Numbered from the stretch's first letter, positions 49,101 through 52,469 are shown. The stretch: 64,000 bases of DNA from Astropecten irregularis (GCA_963971285.1 OZ020255.1:11552931-11616930); one strand, 5' to 3'. Notes: generated by a model from the sequence alone, not told the origin. Made by a program: numbers and translations.

Positions 49101-51094
49101 CTGATTTGGTTTACTACCAAAGTATGCTAGTACCTTTAAAGGGCATATACAACATTGGTATATAACACGAACCAAAATAGACATGTTCACAGATTTACAG
49201 GGTCTTAAGACAGTAATGGTAGAAACGAAATGTTTCTGGCTGAAATGCCGTATTTATCCAGAAAAGAGTATAAAAACCAATGTTCACCAAAACATTTTTG
49301 ATCTTGGAAATAACAAAAATGATTCCCACACAATTTGGTGGAATAATTGCAATCATGGGACGTACACCCTACAATCATAGAGTGCGGTTGAGCATAAATC
49401 ATTTTGTTGCTGGACAAAATGCAGGTGGGGACACTGCAGTAATGGCGTACAGTATATCGTGCCGTCGGATCATTCTATACAAAACACTGTCAGTAAAACT
49501 GCAATGAGCAAACAGTTGCAGGTCATTTTCTGAGCAAAAGTCATCAAACATCGGACATTTTTGTTTTGGTCTTTACATCCCGCGAGTGCATCAGCTCTTA
49601 AGGGGAACATAATGAGCACGCTGACATTTGCTCAAATTACTTCCCAAAGGCTAAGAGGGGAGAAGGATGGTGGACAAAATGTCTACGGCTGTCATCGGGT
49701 TACCCTCCACTGCTCGACGGCTGGCGCCATTTTCGGCTTGCAGATTCTTTGCTGCCGTTTCTTTTACGTTTGGTGTGGGGTTTTTCTTGGAGGGGGGGAG
49801 ACCTGTACATATGTAAGTTGACAAAACATGAGCTGGGTCTAGGCACGCTGCAGGCCTCGCATCAAATGACCTGCTCGGATCGGATTTGGGGGGCAAAGGA
49901 TTAAGCAGGATGAGGAGTCTGGGATTTCTAGACGGATGCCGAGAACATGAGAAGGGGGAGGGGGTGGTGTGCTTCTACGAGAAATGTCAGAGCTCTTGGC
50001 ATACCCGCTTGGATCATGCAGATCAAATCAGACTTTCGCCAGCCTTTTTGATTCTTTTTTTCCAGATTAAACTAACCCCCAAGAACATGATGAACCTACA
50101 GGAGTCAAGGCTTGGTACCGGAGTGGTGGTCTCAGCTGTGTCCTGGTCTGAGTCGTCCACCTTGACGTAGCCAAACATAGCACGCCACTTGATCAATTGT
50201 TGTGCACAGAGATAACATGCCGTATTTTACCATATTTGGTATTAAGAGGGACAGCTGAGACTGGGAGACAGCTGAGACCGCCACATCGGAACCAAGTTCC
50301 AGGAAATAATTGAGGACGGGATTTTGTCCAAAGTCTAAGCAATCCTAAGGTTTATTCATACATCGTCCAGCATTTTCCAAAATTTCTTTCGAATAATGCT
50401 TTTTCCAGTAATACCAGTGTAGCATAAATTATGTCTGGGACACCTCTGGCGTCGATTTCACAAAACCCTATGATCAATCGTAACTCAAGTTATGAAGGAT
50501 ATAAACCCATCATATCCTACGTAGAGCTGCAATGCATCACAAGTCCAACGACTGATAGTAAGTGAGGATGAGTTTGGTGAAATCGACCCCAGGGGCCTTT
50601 CTCAAAGCTTGACTCCGGTTCTGGCAACCTAAATAAAGGTTGCAGGCTTTCATAGAAGCTGAAGCTTTGTTTTCTTTTTCAAACCAGAGAATCTACTTCC
50701 GAACCGCAGCCAAAAGCCTCTATTTTGATACCCCTAACTTTAAAATGGATTCACAAAATGAAAGCAGAGCCTGAGCTGGAGCCGAGCTATGAGAAAGGCC
50801 CCTAATCAAGCATCCCACACACTTCTGGACATAGTTTCTTTCCCCTACTTTCCAGCATTTCTCAAATATAATTCTGATTTTTATGCAAGCATTTTCCATT
50901 AAAAAAAAATATTCTGATGCAAGGAATAAAGTCCATGCTCTTACCTGTTCCTGGTTTTCCCGTTGCGTGGTGAGGCGAGCTTCGATGCATCGCCGTGTCT
51001 CTAGGAAGGCCTGTCTCTGAGCAGCTTCCGTCGGATAGTGGGTGAAGACGCCAGCCAGGTTAGCACAGATGAAGATAAACAAATTGGCAAGAAT
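3952..51094 (-). CDS. ADCY5: Adenylyl cyclase type 5/6-like gene, partial (seven internal exons)
   Basis: Membrane-bound class III adenylyl cyclase, which converts ATP to cAMP at the plasma membrane under control of heterotrimeric G proteins. Seven exons joined on the minus strand (51094-50945, 46049-45928, 45132-45021, 33121-32994, 16723-16565, 5749-5608, 4157-3952; 1019 bp, about 339 residues) keep one open frame across six introns with GT/AG borders. The product runs from the sixth transmembrane segment of the first membrane domain through the C1a catalytic domain into C1b. Residues such as [43 protein letters not shown] and SWGAEKPF resemble vertebrate ADCY5 and ADCY6 more than types 1, 2, 3, 8 or 9. 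The gene is probably a single co-ortholog of ADCY5/6; the choice of symbol is inference. Exon 1 and the C2 half are not in the window. Confidence 0.93.
4158..5607. other. Intron of ADCY5/6-like gene (1.45 kb)
   Basis: Bounded by exon ends 4157 and 5608. Contains a G run at 4232-4247, a degenerate element sharing TGACATCACACTTTGCTTAGCA with 24791-24915 (about 4650-4760), and a family B MITE (about 4761-5007). The + strand ORFs at 5091-5458 show no recognisable product. Confidence 0.8.
4761..5007. mobile_element. Family B MITE
   Basis: Left end CTGGGGCTAATTTCACGG, internal AACAGGGTTAACAACAAAAT and TGGTTTGTTTTATTGGGC, right end CAGCTCCATGAAGTTCCC. Confidence 0.75.
5608..5749 (-). CDS. ADCY5: ADCY5/6-like exon: end of C1a
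   Basis: A 142-bp exon. Its first base completes the glycine codon and it ends in phase 0 at GTATAC, after CGTGCAG on the acceptor side. It encodes [20 protein letters not shown], then [20 protein letters not shown] and VANRRKK. The R(V/I)[19 protein letters not shown] motif closes the C1a fold in ADCY5/6; the basic end VANRRKK corresponds to the start of C1b. The downstream intron is only 1.45 kb. A 100-bp tandem duplication lies just upstream of this exon in gene sense (5907-6115). Confidence 0.95.
5907..6115. repeat. Tandem duplication, 2 x ~103 bp
   Basis: AACAAGACCTTAGAATAAGT opens both copies, and both contain GACCTGATG(A/G)CACTTACTCC and AATGCACCCAACACTG(G/T)AGT. The second copy has a short CTGCCG insertion. 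Confidence 0.85.
6427..6660 (+). mobile_element. Family A MITE, 3'-truncated
   Basis: TTAA then AGGTAGTATCATACTTTGG and the family body as far as CAGGCAGAAAAATTTGAACG, then unrelated sequence. Confidence 0.8.
7843..8288. mobile_element. Terminal-inverted-repeat element, 446 bp
   Basis: The left end ATAGAGCTATATTAAAATTA and the right end TAATTTTAATGTAGCTCTAT are reverse complements with one mismatch, continuing into CTACAACGCTAGC / GCGCTCTAG. The internal ORFs (7914-8138, 8 kb region) have no recognisable transposase, so it is non-autonomous or degenerate. Confidence 0.75.
8818..9150 (+). mobile_element. Family A MITE, left end decayed
   Basis: Begins near CCAGATTCATGGGAACAAAT, contains CATTTCAGGCAGAAGAAT and ends CAAAGTATGGTAGTACC before TTTTAA. 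Confidence 0.75.
9807..10100. mobile_element. Terminal-inverted-repeat element (GCGCCCTCTTTTGATTAAA)
   Basis: CCCTCTTTTGATTAAAAAAG near 9818 is mirrored by TTTTTAATCAAAAGGGGGCG near 10069-10088. A partial relative, GCGCCCTCTTTTGATTG, is seen near 17600. No transposase is recognised inside. Confidence 0.6.
10370..10541. mobile_element. Family B MITE, internally deleted
   Basis: Both ends are intact (AGGGGCCAATTTCATAGAGC and GCCGTGAAATTGGCCCC), but the copy is only ~170 bp because the central part around the ATCACTTGCAATTG segment is missing. Confidence 0.8.
11330..11572. mobile_element. Possible terminal-inverted-repeat element
   Basis: CAGTGACGTATCTGG at the left is approximately mirrored by CCTAGATACGCTGCTG at the right. 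No clear target duplication; the inverted-repeat match is imperfect. Confidence 0.4.
12215..12581 (+). mobile_element. Family A MITE, full length
   Basis: TTAA, AGGTAGTATCATACTTTGG at the left; CCAAAGTATGATAGTACCT, TTAA at the right. The body has the GATCTTTAAAAGATC palindrome and GGTTTCACTCTTTCCTGGAT. No ORF. Confidence 0.9.
13125..13382 (+). mobile_element. Family A MITE, highly degenerate
   Basis: Only the 3' half aligns: GGCATTTCAGACAAAAACAT, CTATCATCACAATTATACTG, GTAAGTTTTATGTGAATCTG, ending before CCCTTAA. Confidence 0.5.
14025..14394 (-). mobile_element. Family A MITE, full length, inverted
   Basis: Starts AGGTACTATCATACTTTGG and ends CAAGTATGATATTACCTTCA, with the body in reverse orientation (TTTGATCTTTAAAAGATCGA, CTGCCTGAAATGCTTTATTT). 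Confidence 0.85.
15258..15425. mobile_element. Long hairpin element (AGTGTCCCCGCC ends)
   Basis: The left arm GTGTCCCCGCCCGTATTTTG continues to CCGCCGCACT; the right arm GTGCGGCGGAG continues to GGCAGGCGGGGACACT. One partial arm of the same family recurs near 17410-17520, 22675-22795 and 49369-49480. Confidence 0.75.
16072..16305. repeat. CCCAG-type pentanucleotide repeat
   Basis: About 230 bp built of CCCAG, CCAAG and CAAAG-type pentamers, C-rich on the plus strand and G-rich on the minus (gene sense) strand. It generates long ORFs in several frames of both strands with proline- or glycine/alanine/tryptophan-rich translations; these are artefacts of the repeat. Confidence 0.9.
16565..16723 (-). 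CDS. ADCY5: ADCY5/6-like exon: C1a core
   Basis: A 159-bp exon starting with the third base of a serine codon after TTGCAG and ending after two bases of a glycine codon at GTAAGTT. It encodes [39 protein letters not shown] and [23 protein letters not shown], [21 protein letters not shown] and MEAGG are hallmark C1a motifs that form part of the nucleotide and forskolin-site face. HCGVLG (rather than LCGVLG) matches ADCY5/6. A long G-rich (gene sense) pentamer repeat lies 260 bp past its donor site. Confidence 0.96.
16809..17126. mobile_element. hAT-like MITE with 8-bp target duplication
   Basis: The ends CAGGCGCGGTTCTA and TAGAACCGCGCCTG are perfect inverted repeats, flanked by GGTTCCAT at 16801-16808 and 17127-17134. 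An 8-bp duplication and CAG...CTG ends fit hAT elements (family knowledge). The interior has G/C runs and TCTAGCCCCCC repeats; no transposase. A decayed relative is at about 34946-35250. Confidence 0.88.
17172..17290 (+). mobile_element. tRNA-derived SINE head
   Basis: Box A-like TAGCTCGGTAGCCTATTAG and box B-like GGGTTCGAATCCCACC at tRNA spacing, ending CTGAGCCAGC. The cloverleaf arms do not pair well enough for a functional tRNA. Confidence 0.6.
17863..18276. mobile_element. Terminal-inverted-repeat element, 414 bp
   Basis: AATACACCGATCCAGTAGGC at the left is exactly mirrored by GCCTACTGGATCGGTGTATT at the right, extending to the adjacent CACGCCC/GGGCGTG. A single-end relative lies near 23315. 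No transposase ORF. Confidence 0.85.
18279..18420 (+). mobile_element. tRNA-derived SINE (GATAGCTCAGTTGG type)
   Basis: A leader like CGGACAACATAGGCCTGG, then box A TAGCTCAGTTGGTAGAG, box B GGTTCGAATCCCGCTCC, then a tail. Copies at 37810-37965 and 51137-51310 share the leader ACCACCAAC(A/G)TAGGG and the post-tRNA TTTTCAATGACT block, which marks it as a SINE rather than a tRNA gene. Confidence 0.75.
18487..18619. mobile_element. Short inverted-repeat element (ATAGGGCTCTG ends)
   Basis: Ends ATAGGGCTCTG and CAGAGCCCTAT. Internal GATGTTCGGACAAACAA and ATCCGGATAACTATAG are shared with 37594-37765. Confidence 0.7.
18810..19786. repeat. Tandem array, 4 units of ~183 bp, interrupted by a MITE
   Basis: Units start at 18810, 18993, 19421 and 19603 with ATCATCTTTTTACATTGAGG, and contain GGGATCAGGTGTTAATGCCT and GAGAATCTCTGGTGAGG (AGATAACC in the last unit). 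Unit 2 is 245 bp longer because a family B MITE (19144-19388) interrupts it. No coding pattern. Confidence 0.93.
19144..19388. mobile_element. Family B MITE, full length, inside the tandem array
   Basis: Both ends intact: AGGGGCCAATTTCATAGAGC and CTCTATGAAATTGGCCCCT. Its insertion exactly accounts for the extra 245 bp of array unit 2. Confidence 0.92.
19831..19900. mobile_element. Family B MITE, left-end fragment
   Basis: GGGGCCAATTTCACGGCC to GAAATTTCTGTCA, then a switch to a different repeat (TTTTATGACGCCATCTTGGA), which also occurs near 9640 and 10580. Confidence 0.7.
19987..20243. mobile_element. Family B MITE, full length
   Basis: AAGGCCAATTTCATGGCCCT to CTCCATGAAATTGGCCCC, with the ACAGGATTAACAACCAAATT core. 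Confidence 0.88.
20985..21165. mobile_element. Inverted-repeat element fragment (GCAGTGTACAGGATTTGCAAG end)
   Basis: TTTCCCATGGTGACTGTTTG and CCATTTTCTGTCTCAAAACT, ending GCAAATCCTGTACACTGCCT followed by TTAA. The same block in reverse orientation is at 47623-47785. A G run sits at 21120-21131. Confidence 0.65.
21158..21510 (+). mobile_element. Family A-related MITE, variant left half
   Basis: The left part carries AACATACAACATTGGTA and CAGGCTGCTCATAATTTGAT; the right half is family A (GATCTTCCGAAGATCAAAAA, CCCTGTAAGTTATACATAAA). The right end is lost. Confidence 0.7.
22797..22990 (-). mobile_element. Penelope-like element terminal fragment with hammerhead-like motif
   Basis: On the minus strand: CTGATGAAGTAGTAG...CTACGAAAGCTC, then ATGATCTTTTTAAACTCTAG, TTAGTCAATAAAGTGCTAC and a T-rich run. 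This arrangement resembles the terminal repeats of Penelope-like retroelements, which carry hammerhead ribozymes (established for the group). No reverse transcriptase is present here. The family assignment is from memory of the motif order. Confidence 0.55.
23100..23665 (+). mobile_element. LINE-like 3' end with triplicated segment
   Basis: The first unit can be read as [20 protein letters not shown], resembling the terminal Cys/His motif (C-x-C-G...H-I...C-P) found after the reverse transcriptase of many LINEs. A block containing GGACATGGC(T/C)TTCCTCAACC and GAGTTGCAGTTGTGA occurs three times (about 23215-23285, 23390-23475, 23570-23655) with GAAGAAGAAG-like tails. No reverse transcriptase domain is in the window. 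Confidence 0.6.
24010..24290 (-). mobile_element. tRNA-derived SINE with ATT tail
   Basis: On the minus strand it starts with a tRNA-like GTTGGCATAACGGTTC and a degenerate box B, passes GGGTTTTACCCAGAATATTA and TTGTATCTTCTTCTCATCAT, and ends in (ATA)n. A ~92% similar copy by eye is at 45500-45782. Confidence 0.75.
24320..24550. mobile_element. SINE tail and CAAAGTGTGATGTCA repeat fragments
   Basis: 24333-24430 shares CTAAGCAAAGTGTGATGTCA and CAAATCACTACGGTAATACT (reverse of 4650-4760 and 24791-24915). 24450-24530 carries the post-tRNA SINE block TTTCAATGACTTAAAATTCA and TCCCTTGTGGTAATTTGATG. Confidence 0.6.
24916..25037. mobile_element. Harbinger-like MITE, 122 bp
   Basis: Ends GGGCCTGTTTGTTT and AAACAAACAAGCCC, flanked by TTA on both sides (24913-24915, 25038-25040). 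A 3-bp TTA duplication with GGGCC-type ends fits PIF/Harbinger elements. The interior is a palindrome around GGATCCGGATCC. Confidence 0.82.
25610..25765. mobile_element. Short palindromic MITE, second copy
   Basis: Left GACAATTTCACTAACGCTTT, right AAATTGGCCCCTGTC; internal CTAAAGCCCAAATCCATCGC mirrored by GGATTTGGGCTTTAGTGATG. Relative of 1848-1986. Confidence 0.8.
26110..26610 (+). mobile_element. tRNA-derived SINE interrupted by a Harbinger-like MITE
   Basis: tRNA-like head with CTGTGGCCTAGTGGTCTGGC and box B-like GGGTTCAAAACCAGCC; after the insertion, a core with GCGTCCTTGGGCAAGACG, TTTGTCACATATTGCTCCTC and ACCCAGGTGTAATGTGGGTA, then a tail ending AATTATTATTAATT. I recall this core as common in marine invertebrate SINEs. 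The MITE at 26200-26329 separates head from core. Confidence 0.75.
26200..26329. mobile_element. Harbinger-like MITE nested in a SINE
   Basis: GGGCCTGTTTGTTTCACGC and GAAACAAACAGGCCC are inverted ends, flanked by TTA at 26197-26199 and 26330-26332. Confidence 0.88.
26930..27270 (-). mobile_element. Family A-related MITE, variant ends
   Basis: Starts AAAGGTACAGTACAGGATTG and includes GAAATGTTCACAGATTTACG and CAAAAACAGTTTTGATC. The far side has TCATGATTCAGATGTCCGA instead of the family A body. Confidence 0.7.
27586..27660. mobile_element. Family B MITE, right-end fragment
   Basis: TATTGGGCAAGCCATTTTGT to CTCTATGAAATTGGCCCC. It abuts a family A-like fragment (CAGCATTTCAAGTAAACC). Confidence 0.7.
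28002..28246. mobile_element. Family B MITE, full length
   Basis: CTGGGGCCAATTTCATAGAG to GCTCTATGAAATTGGCCC. The ORF at 28039-28368 lies largely inside it and is spurious. Confidence 0.88.
29246..29575 (-). mobile_element. Family A-related MITE, variant ends
   Basis: AAAGGTACAGTACAGGATTG at the left and CAATCCTATGTTATGCCTTT at the right; internal ATGAAGATGGTGCTGGTAGA. Directly abuts the next family A copy. Confidence 0.75.
29575..30346 (+). mobile_element. Family A MITE split by a nested retroelement
   Basis: Left half AGGTAATATCATACTTTGGT to CGGTATGTTT (29858); right half resumes at TATGTTTCTATCATCACC (30246) and ends AAGTATGATACTACC before TTTAA. The ~390 bp between is foreign. Confidence 0.85.
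29859..30245 (-). mobile_element. Retroelement tail nested in a MITE
   Basis: On the minus strand it ends with CAAAGCGCTTTGAGACTTTT-like sequence, AAAGCGCTATATAAGC and (TTA)n, a tail typical of LINE/SINE 3' ends in aquatic animals. TATGTTT flanks both sides as a candidate target duplication. Confidence 0.65.
31408..31438. repeat. (GA)n microsatellite
   Basis: About 14 GA dinucleotides, flanked by G-rich runs at 31359-31380 and 31445-31455. Confidence 0.9.
32309..32357. mobile_element. Family B MITE, left-end fragment
   Basis: CTGGGGCCAATTTCATAGAG then CACCAAAATTTCATGAG, after which it switches to another repeat. Confidence 0.65.
32600..32830. repeat. Dispersed repeat also at the right edge, opposite orientation
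   Basis: CTTAGACAATAATCCTTCTT, TTAAACAATTCTGGCAGCTT and GGTCGGTGAGTTGGAATGAC recur reverse-complemented at about 63820-64000. No coding content. Confidence 0.75.
32994..33121 (-). CDS. ADCY5: ADCY5/6-like exon: C1a second metal-binding loop
   Basis: A 128-bp exon (42 codons plus two bases) between CTGCCAG and GTAAGTC. It encodes [16 protein letters not shown], then [19 protein letters not shown] and [20 protein letters not shown] contains the second metal-binding aspartate of C1a and is nearly invariant across animal adenylyl cyclases; the [10 protein letters not shown] helix is also strongly conserved. GC content is clearly higher than in the surrounding intron. Flanking introns are 11.9 and 16.3 kb, the two largest seen complete. 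Confidence 0.96.
33478..34112. mobile_element. Family B MITE with nested 360-bp palindromic element
   Basis: AGGGGCCAATTTCACGGCCC to GTCCATGAAAT (33743), then the foreign palindrome, then ATTGGCCCC (34101-34110), which completes the family B right end. Confidence 0.85.
33744..34101. mobile_element. Palindromic element (AAGCCATTTGCGA ends) nested in family B
   Basis: Arms of ~120 bp: AAGCCATTTGCGAGATAAAT...GATTCGGGGCAAGCTTTTG at left, CAAAAGCTTGCCCCGAATC...TCGCAAATGGCTT at right, separated by ~110 bp. Flanked by a 2-bp AT duplication (or TA, depending on phase). Confidence 0.85.
34946..35250. mobile_element. Degenerate hAT-like MITE
   Basis: TAGGCGCGG start, repeated GGGGCTAGAAGAGCCAA blocks and GTCTTATTAGGAGTAGAAA match the interior of 16809-17126 in reverse. 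No clean right end. Confidence 0.55.
36630..36869. mobile_element. Family C inverted-repeat element
   Basis: GTTTACGGAGGCTCAGGCTC at left, AGCCTCCGTTTCGTAAAT at right; body AAAGCCTCTATTTTGATACC and CAACCTATA-type motif in reverse orientation. Confidence 0.8.
36991..37196. mobile_element. Terminal-inverted-repeat element, 206 bp
   Basis: TAGGGAGCTTTAGATT mirrored by AATCTAAAGCTCCCTA. The interior has imperfectly repeated ACGTCGAC/CAACGTGAA motifs. No ORF of note. Confidence 0.85.
37594..37765. mobile_element. Short inverted-repeat element, second copy
   Basis: GATAGGGCTCCGCGCTCG, GATGTTCGGACAAACAAGT, ATCCGGGTAACTATAG and AGCACGGAGCTC; relative of 18487-18619. A (TC)n run precedes it (37540-37557). 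Confidence 0.65.
37810..37965 (+). mobile_element. tRNA-derived SINE
   Basis: Leader GGACACCACCAACATAGGGG, box A TAACTCAGTTGGTAAGC, box B GGTTCGAATCCCACTCC, then TTTTTCTTTGTTTACTTTTC and AATGACT. Same family as 18279 and 51137. Confidence 0.8.
39408..39546. mobile_element. Hairpin MITE, 139 bp
   Basis: CAATGGGAGACTTTTGAGAA mirrored by TTCTCAAAAGTCTCCCATTG; the arms extend ~43 bp with one mismatch to TCAACAGTGCA/TGCACTGTTGA. The loop carries CAACAGCGCAGGCGCAAAAC. A second copy is at 54257-54389. Confidence 0.88.
41246..41490. mobile_element. Family B MITE, full length
   Basis: CTGGGGCCAATTTCACGGCG to GCGCCGTGAAATTGGCCCCT. It abuts the next element at 41487. Confidence 0.88.
41487..41782. mobile_element. 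Terminal-inverted-repeat element, ~296 bp
   Basis: TGGGTTCAATTTCATGGAAT at left, GATTCCATGAAATTGGACCC at right; the GTTACCGTTAGC motif is repeated internally in both orientations. Confidence 0.82.
41903..42254. mobile_element. Terminal-inverted-repeat element, 352 bp
   Basis: TGTGGTTCTCATTTCC mirrored by GGAAATGAGAACCACA, with CGACCGACC motifs inside both ends. Confidence 0.85.
42736..43106 (-). mobile_element. Family A MITE, full length
   Basis: TTTAAAGGTAGTATTATAC at left, AAGTATGAAATTACCCTTTA at right, with GATCTTTTAAAAGATC inside. Confidence 0.85.
43170..43560. repeat. Diverged tandem repeat, 3 units of ~145 bp
   Basis: Each unit has (T)TTGCTTTCC(C/T)T, GACCAATA(A/C)TTC(A/T)TC, AGCTCT(C/T)(A/G/C)TC(T/C)(A/C)A(A/G)AGAGGAATAC-like and TCAGAAAGC/GGAAAGCTTT blocks in the same order. 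Confidence 0.6.
43859..44084. mobile_element. Terminal-inverted-repeat element (CAATAGCGCTCC)
   Basis: CAATAGCGCTCCGCACT at left, AGTGTGGAGCGCTATTG at right; interior GTCAGACAAACGTTG mirrored by CAATGTTTGTCTGA. A shorter copy is at 46612-46773. Confidence 0.85.
45021..45132 (-). CDS. ADCY5: ADCY5/6-like exon: C1a metal-binding strand
   Basis: A 112-bp exon. Its first base completes the serine codon from the previous exon and it ends in phase 0 at GTTTGT. It encodes [19 protein letters not shown] and [18 protein letters not shown]. The aspartate in FADIEGFT is the first of the two C1 aspartates that bind the two catalytic Mg ions in this family (established knowledge). FADIEGFT with glutamate after isoleucine is as in ADCY5/6; types 1 and 3 have FADIVGFT. 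The acceptor is preceded by a TG-rich, pyrimidine-rich tract. The next intron is 11.9 kb. Confidence 0.96.
45200..45844 (-). mobile_element. Family A MITE split by a nested SINE
   Basis: TTAAAGGTACTATCATACTT at left, CAAAGTATGAAATTACCT and TTAA at right. Body continuous except for the SINE at 45500-45782. Confidence 0.88.
45500..45782 (-). mobile_element. tRNA-derived SINE nested in family A
   Basis: (ATT)n tail, TTTCTGGTAATGAAACCAAG, AGAGTAATATTCTGGGTAAA, and the tRNA-like head near AGAACCACTACGCCAAC. Second copy of the 24010-24290 family. Confidence 0.8.
45928..46049 (-). CDS. ADCY5: ADCY5/6-like exon: linker to start of C1a
   Basis: A 122-bp exon beginning in phase 0 after a TTGCAG acceptor and ending after two bases of a serine codon at GTATGG. 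It encodes [19 protein letters not shown], then [21 protein letters not shown]. LLLSVLPxHVAxEM is the universal signature just upstream of the first catalytic domain of membrane adenylyl cyclases; the FHKIYIQ segment leads into the first beta strand of C1a. The upstream intron is 4.9 kb and the downstream one only 0.8 kb. The open frames printed by the other phases here are shadows. Confidence 0.94.
46612..46773. mobile_element. Terminal-inverted-repeat element (CAATAGCGCTCC), short copy
   Basis: CAATAGCGCTCCGCACTAAT at left, AGTGCGGAGCGCTATTG at right; central CACGCACACGCACACACG. Confidence 0.87.
46958..47089. mobile_element. Terminal-inverted-repeat element, 132 bp
   Basis: GGGTCCATTCAATTTATTGT mirrored by ACAATAAATTGAATGGACCC, extending into TCATGTTTTTGACA / CATATGA. 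Confidence 0.85.
47623..47785. mobile_element. Inverted-repeat element fragment, second copy
   Basis: Starts CTTAAAGGCAGGGTACAGGA and contains AGTTTGAGACAGAAAATGGA and CACCATGGGAAATCTTGGTT. Reverse of 20985-21165. Confidence 0.65.
47818..48030. mobile_element. Family C element
   Basis: GGCTCCGACTCTGGCTCCGG at left, CCTGAGCCAGAGCCGAGG at right; body CTATAGGTTGTGGATTTTCA and AGCCAAAAGCCTCTATTTT. Confidence 0.78.
48800..49139. mobile_element. Family A-related MITE, variant body
   Basis: AAAGGTACTATCATACTTTG at left, CCAAAGTATGCTAGTACCTT at right; the left body (GTGATAGAACAGCTGTGG) matches 21158-21510. Confidence 0.8.
49137..49330. mobile_element. Family A-related fragment
   Basis: AAAGGGCATATACAACATTG then ACATGTTCACAGATTTACAG and CTGAAATGCCGTATTTATCC. 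Followed by the one-armed hairpin-family sequence (about 49369-49480). Confidence 0.6.
50449..50592. mobile_element. Palindromic MITE (GTCGATTTCAC ends)
   Basis: GCGTCGATTTCACAAAACCC at left, GTTTGGTGAAATCGACCCC at right; TATCCTACGTAGAGCTGCAA is shared with 60502-60636. Confidence 0.78.
50594..50803. mobile_element. Family C element
   Basis: GGGGCCTTTCTCAAAGCTTG at left, CTATGAGAAAGGCCCCT at right; body AGAGAATCTACTTCCGAACC and CCAAAAGCCTCTATTTTGAT. Shows the true outer ends of the family. Confidence 0.85.
50945..51094 (-). CDS. ADCY5: ADCY5/6-like exon: end of membrane domain 1 and helical linker
   Basis: A 150-bp exon (50 codons, phase 0 at both ends). In gene sense it follows the acceptor ...CCGTAG and ends at GTAAGAGC. 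It encodes the tail of the last transmembrane helix of M1 ([17 protein letters not shown]), then [13 protein letters not shown] and [17 protein letters not shown], the amphipathic signalling-helix region that couples the membrane domain to C1a. The HYPxExxQRQAF pattern is characteristic of ADCY5 and ADCY6. This is the most 5' exon I can find. No exon for the cytoplasmic N-terminus or transmembrane segments 1-5 is visible between here and the right edge, so the preceding intron must exceed 12.9 kb. Confidence 0.93.
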
Positions 51095-51136
51095 CTACGG
51101 AGGGTTTGAGAAAAAAAACAAGGAGAAGTGCTTTTT

Positions 51137-51310
51137 GATTAATAACTTACTCATCAAATAACAACAAGGGAAACTGACTGAATTTAAAGTCATTGAAAAG
51201 TGACCAAAATTTGTTTTACTGGAGCAGAATTTGAACCGGCGACCTCCTGAAAACCGTACAGGCGCTCTACCAACTGAGCCATCCAGCCCTACGTTGGTGG
51301 TGACCCCAAT
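51137..51310 (-). mobile_element. tRNA-derived SINE, complete
   Basis: On the minus strand: GGTCACCACCAACGTAGGG leader, box A TGGCTCAGTTGGTAGAGC, box B GGTTCAAATTCTGCTCC, AAAACAAATTTTGGTCAC, TTTTCAATGACTTTAAATTC, then CAGTTTCCCTTGTTGTTATT and TGATGA. Lies 43 bp upstream of the exon's acceptor in gene sense. Confidence 0.85.
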
Positions 51311-51649
51311 AGTAAACTATCCTTGTTCGTTTGGCAGTCAGAAGCCATGAAACCAAGCACACACCACCATACCCCAAGGATCGTTTCAATGATACACACT
51401 TTTGTACCAAAAGTAACGGTGGTTAAAGATGAAAGTGAGGGAAGACACTCAACCTCTCGGAAGAGACTCAACCTTACCCAGACCTAATTGCCATGGCTTT
51501 GATAGGGAATGCCATGTCAGAGACATTGCTTCTCGTTCTTACTATCAACTTTAGGAAAGAAAAACAGACCATAAGTTCTTTTTAAAAACCAGTGAAAACA
51601 AACAATTCTTTGATGTAGTAATTATGGTGTTCCAAGACATCACTCCATT

Positions 51650-51905
51650 CTGGGGCCAATTTCATAGAGCTGCTTAAGCACAAAATTTGGTGTTAAAGTA
51701 TGAAAAGTCTTCCTTGATCAAACAGGATTACCAACCAAATTTCCATGTGATGTTTACAGCTTTTGACTTTTGATTCAGCCATTGTTTGCTGAGCATAACA
51801 TTCACAAGGAATTTTGGCTGGCATTATTTACAAATTTTATATTTACCAAGGTTTTTTGGTGCCTAAGCAAATTTGATACTTAAGCAGCTCTTTGAAAATT
51901 GGTCT
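51650..51905. mobile_element. Family B-related MITE, divergent subtype
   Basis: GGGGCCAATTTCATAGAGCT at left, AGCAGCTCTTTGAAAATTGG at right; interior CTTCCTTGATCAAACAGGAT and TTTCCATGTGATGTTTACAG as in 3569-3790. Confidence 0.75.
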
Positions 51906-52469
51906 TAGTTTGGGCATTTTCAGTTCAGTATATACCATCTTAAAAATCACAGGAACTTCCAAAATCTATATTGTGCAGAAACGCTCTTCAAAGTAAAAAA
52001 ATAATTTGATACCCAGGTAAGCCATCAAAAATCCCTTAAGCTACAGTGTTTAGGGTGTACTGGTCTAAAAAAAACTGCACAATGATGGTTCATTTTTTGA
52101 CAGATTTTATTAAAATGAGGTTGAGAAAAGGTAACAGTAACCCGACTCCATACCACAATTTAAAGCCATCACCATGAAAATGGCCTAATTAATACTTTAA
52201 ATAGCGCACGGCAACAGATGCGATTACCATGGCAACCAAGCGGACACGTCCTGACAATCCCATCAGTCGCTCAATTCACAGCTTTTAGGAGCCGCTTTTA
52301 ACACCACCTATTGAGTAGGAATATTTTCTTTACCATTATAAAAGCCAGAATATGAATGTGAAAGTTGGCAGTTGACAATGAGGATATATCCATCAAATAT
52401 ACTGCCGACAATTTTGTTTTCAAAAGGTCTCAGATGAAGGTGGTATTTTTCCTTATCTAAAGAACAGGA

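Larger units (their letters stand above)
46050..50944. other. Intron of ADCY5/6-like gene (4.9 kb)
   Basis: Holds terminal-inverted-repeat elements (46612, 46958), fragments at 47623, family C (47818, 50594), family A variants (48800, 49137), a hairpin-family arm (49369) and a palindromic element (50449). No exon seen. Confidence 0.75.

Noticed and set aside
51229-51297. Functional tRNA gene on the minus strand
   Set aside because: Box A and box B are good, but the leader and post-tRNA block are shared with other dispersed copies and the acceptor stem is poor, so it is a SINE head.
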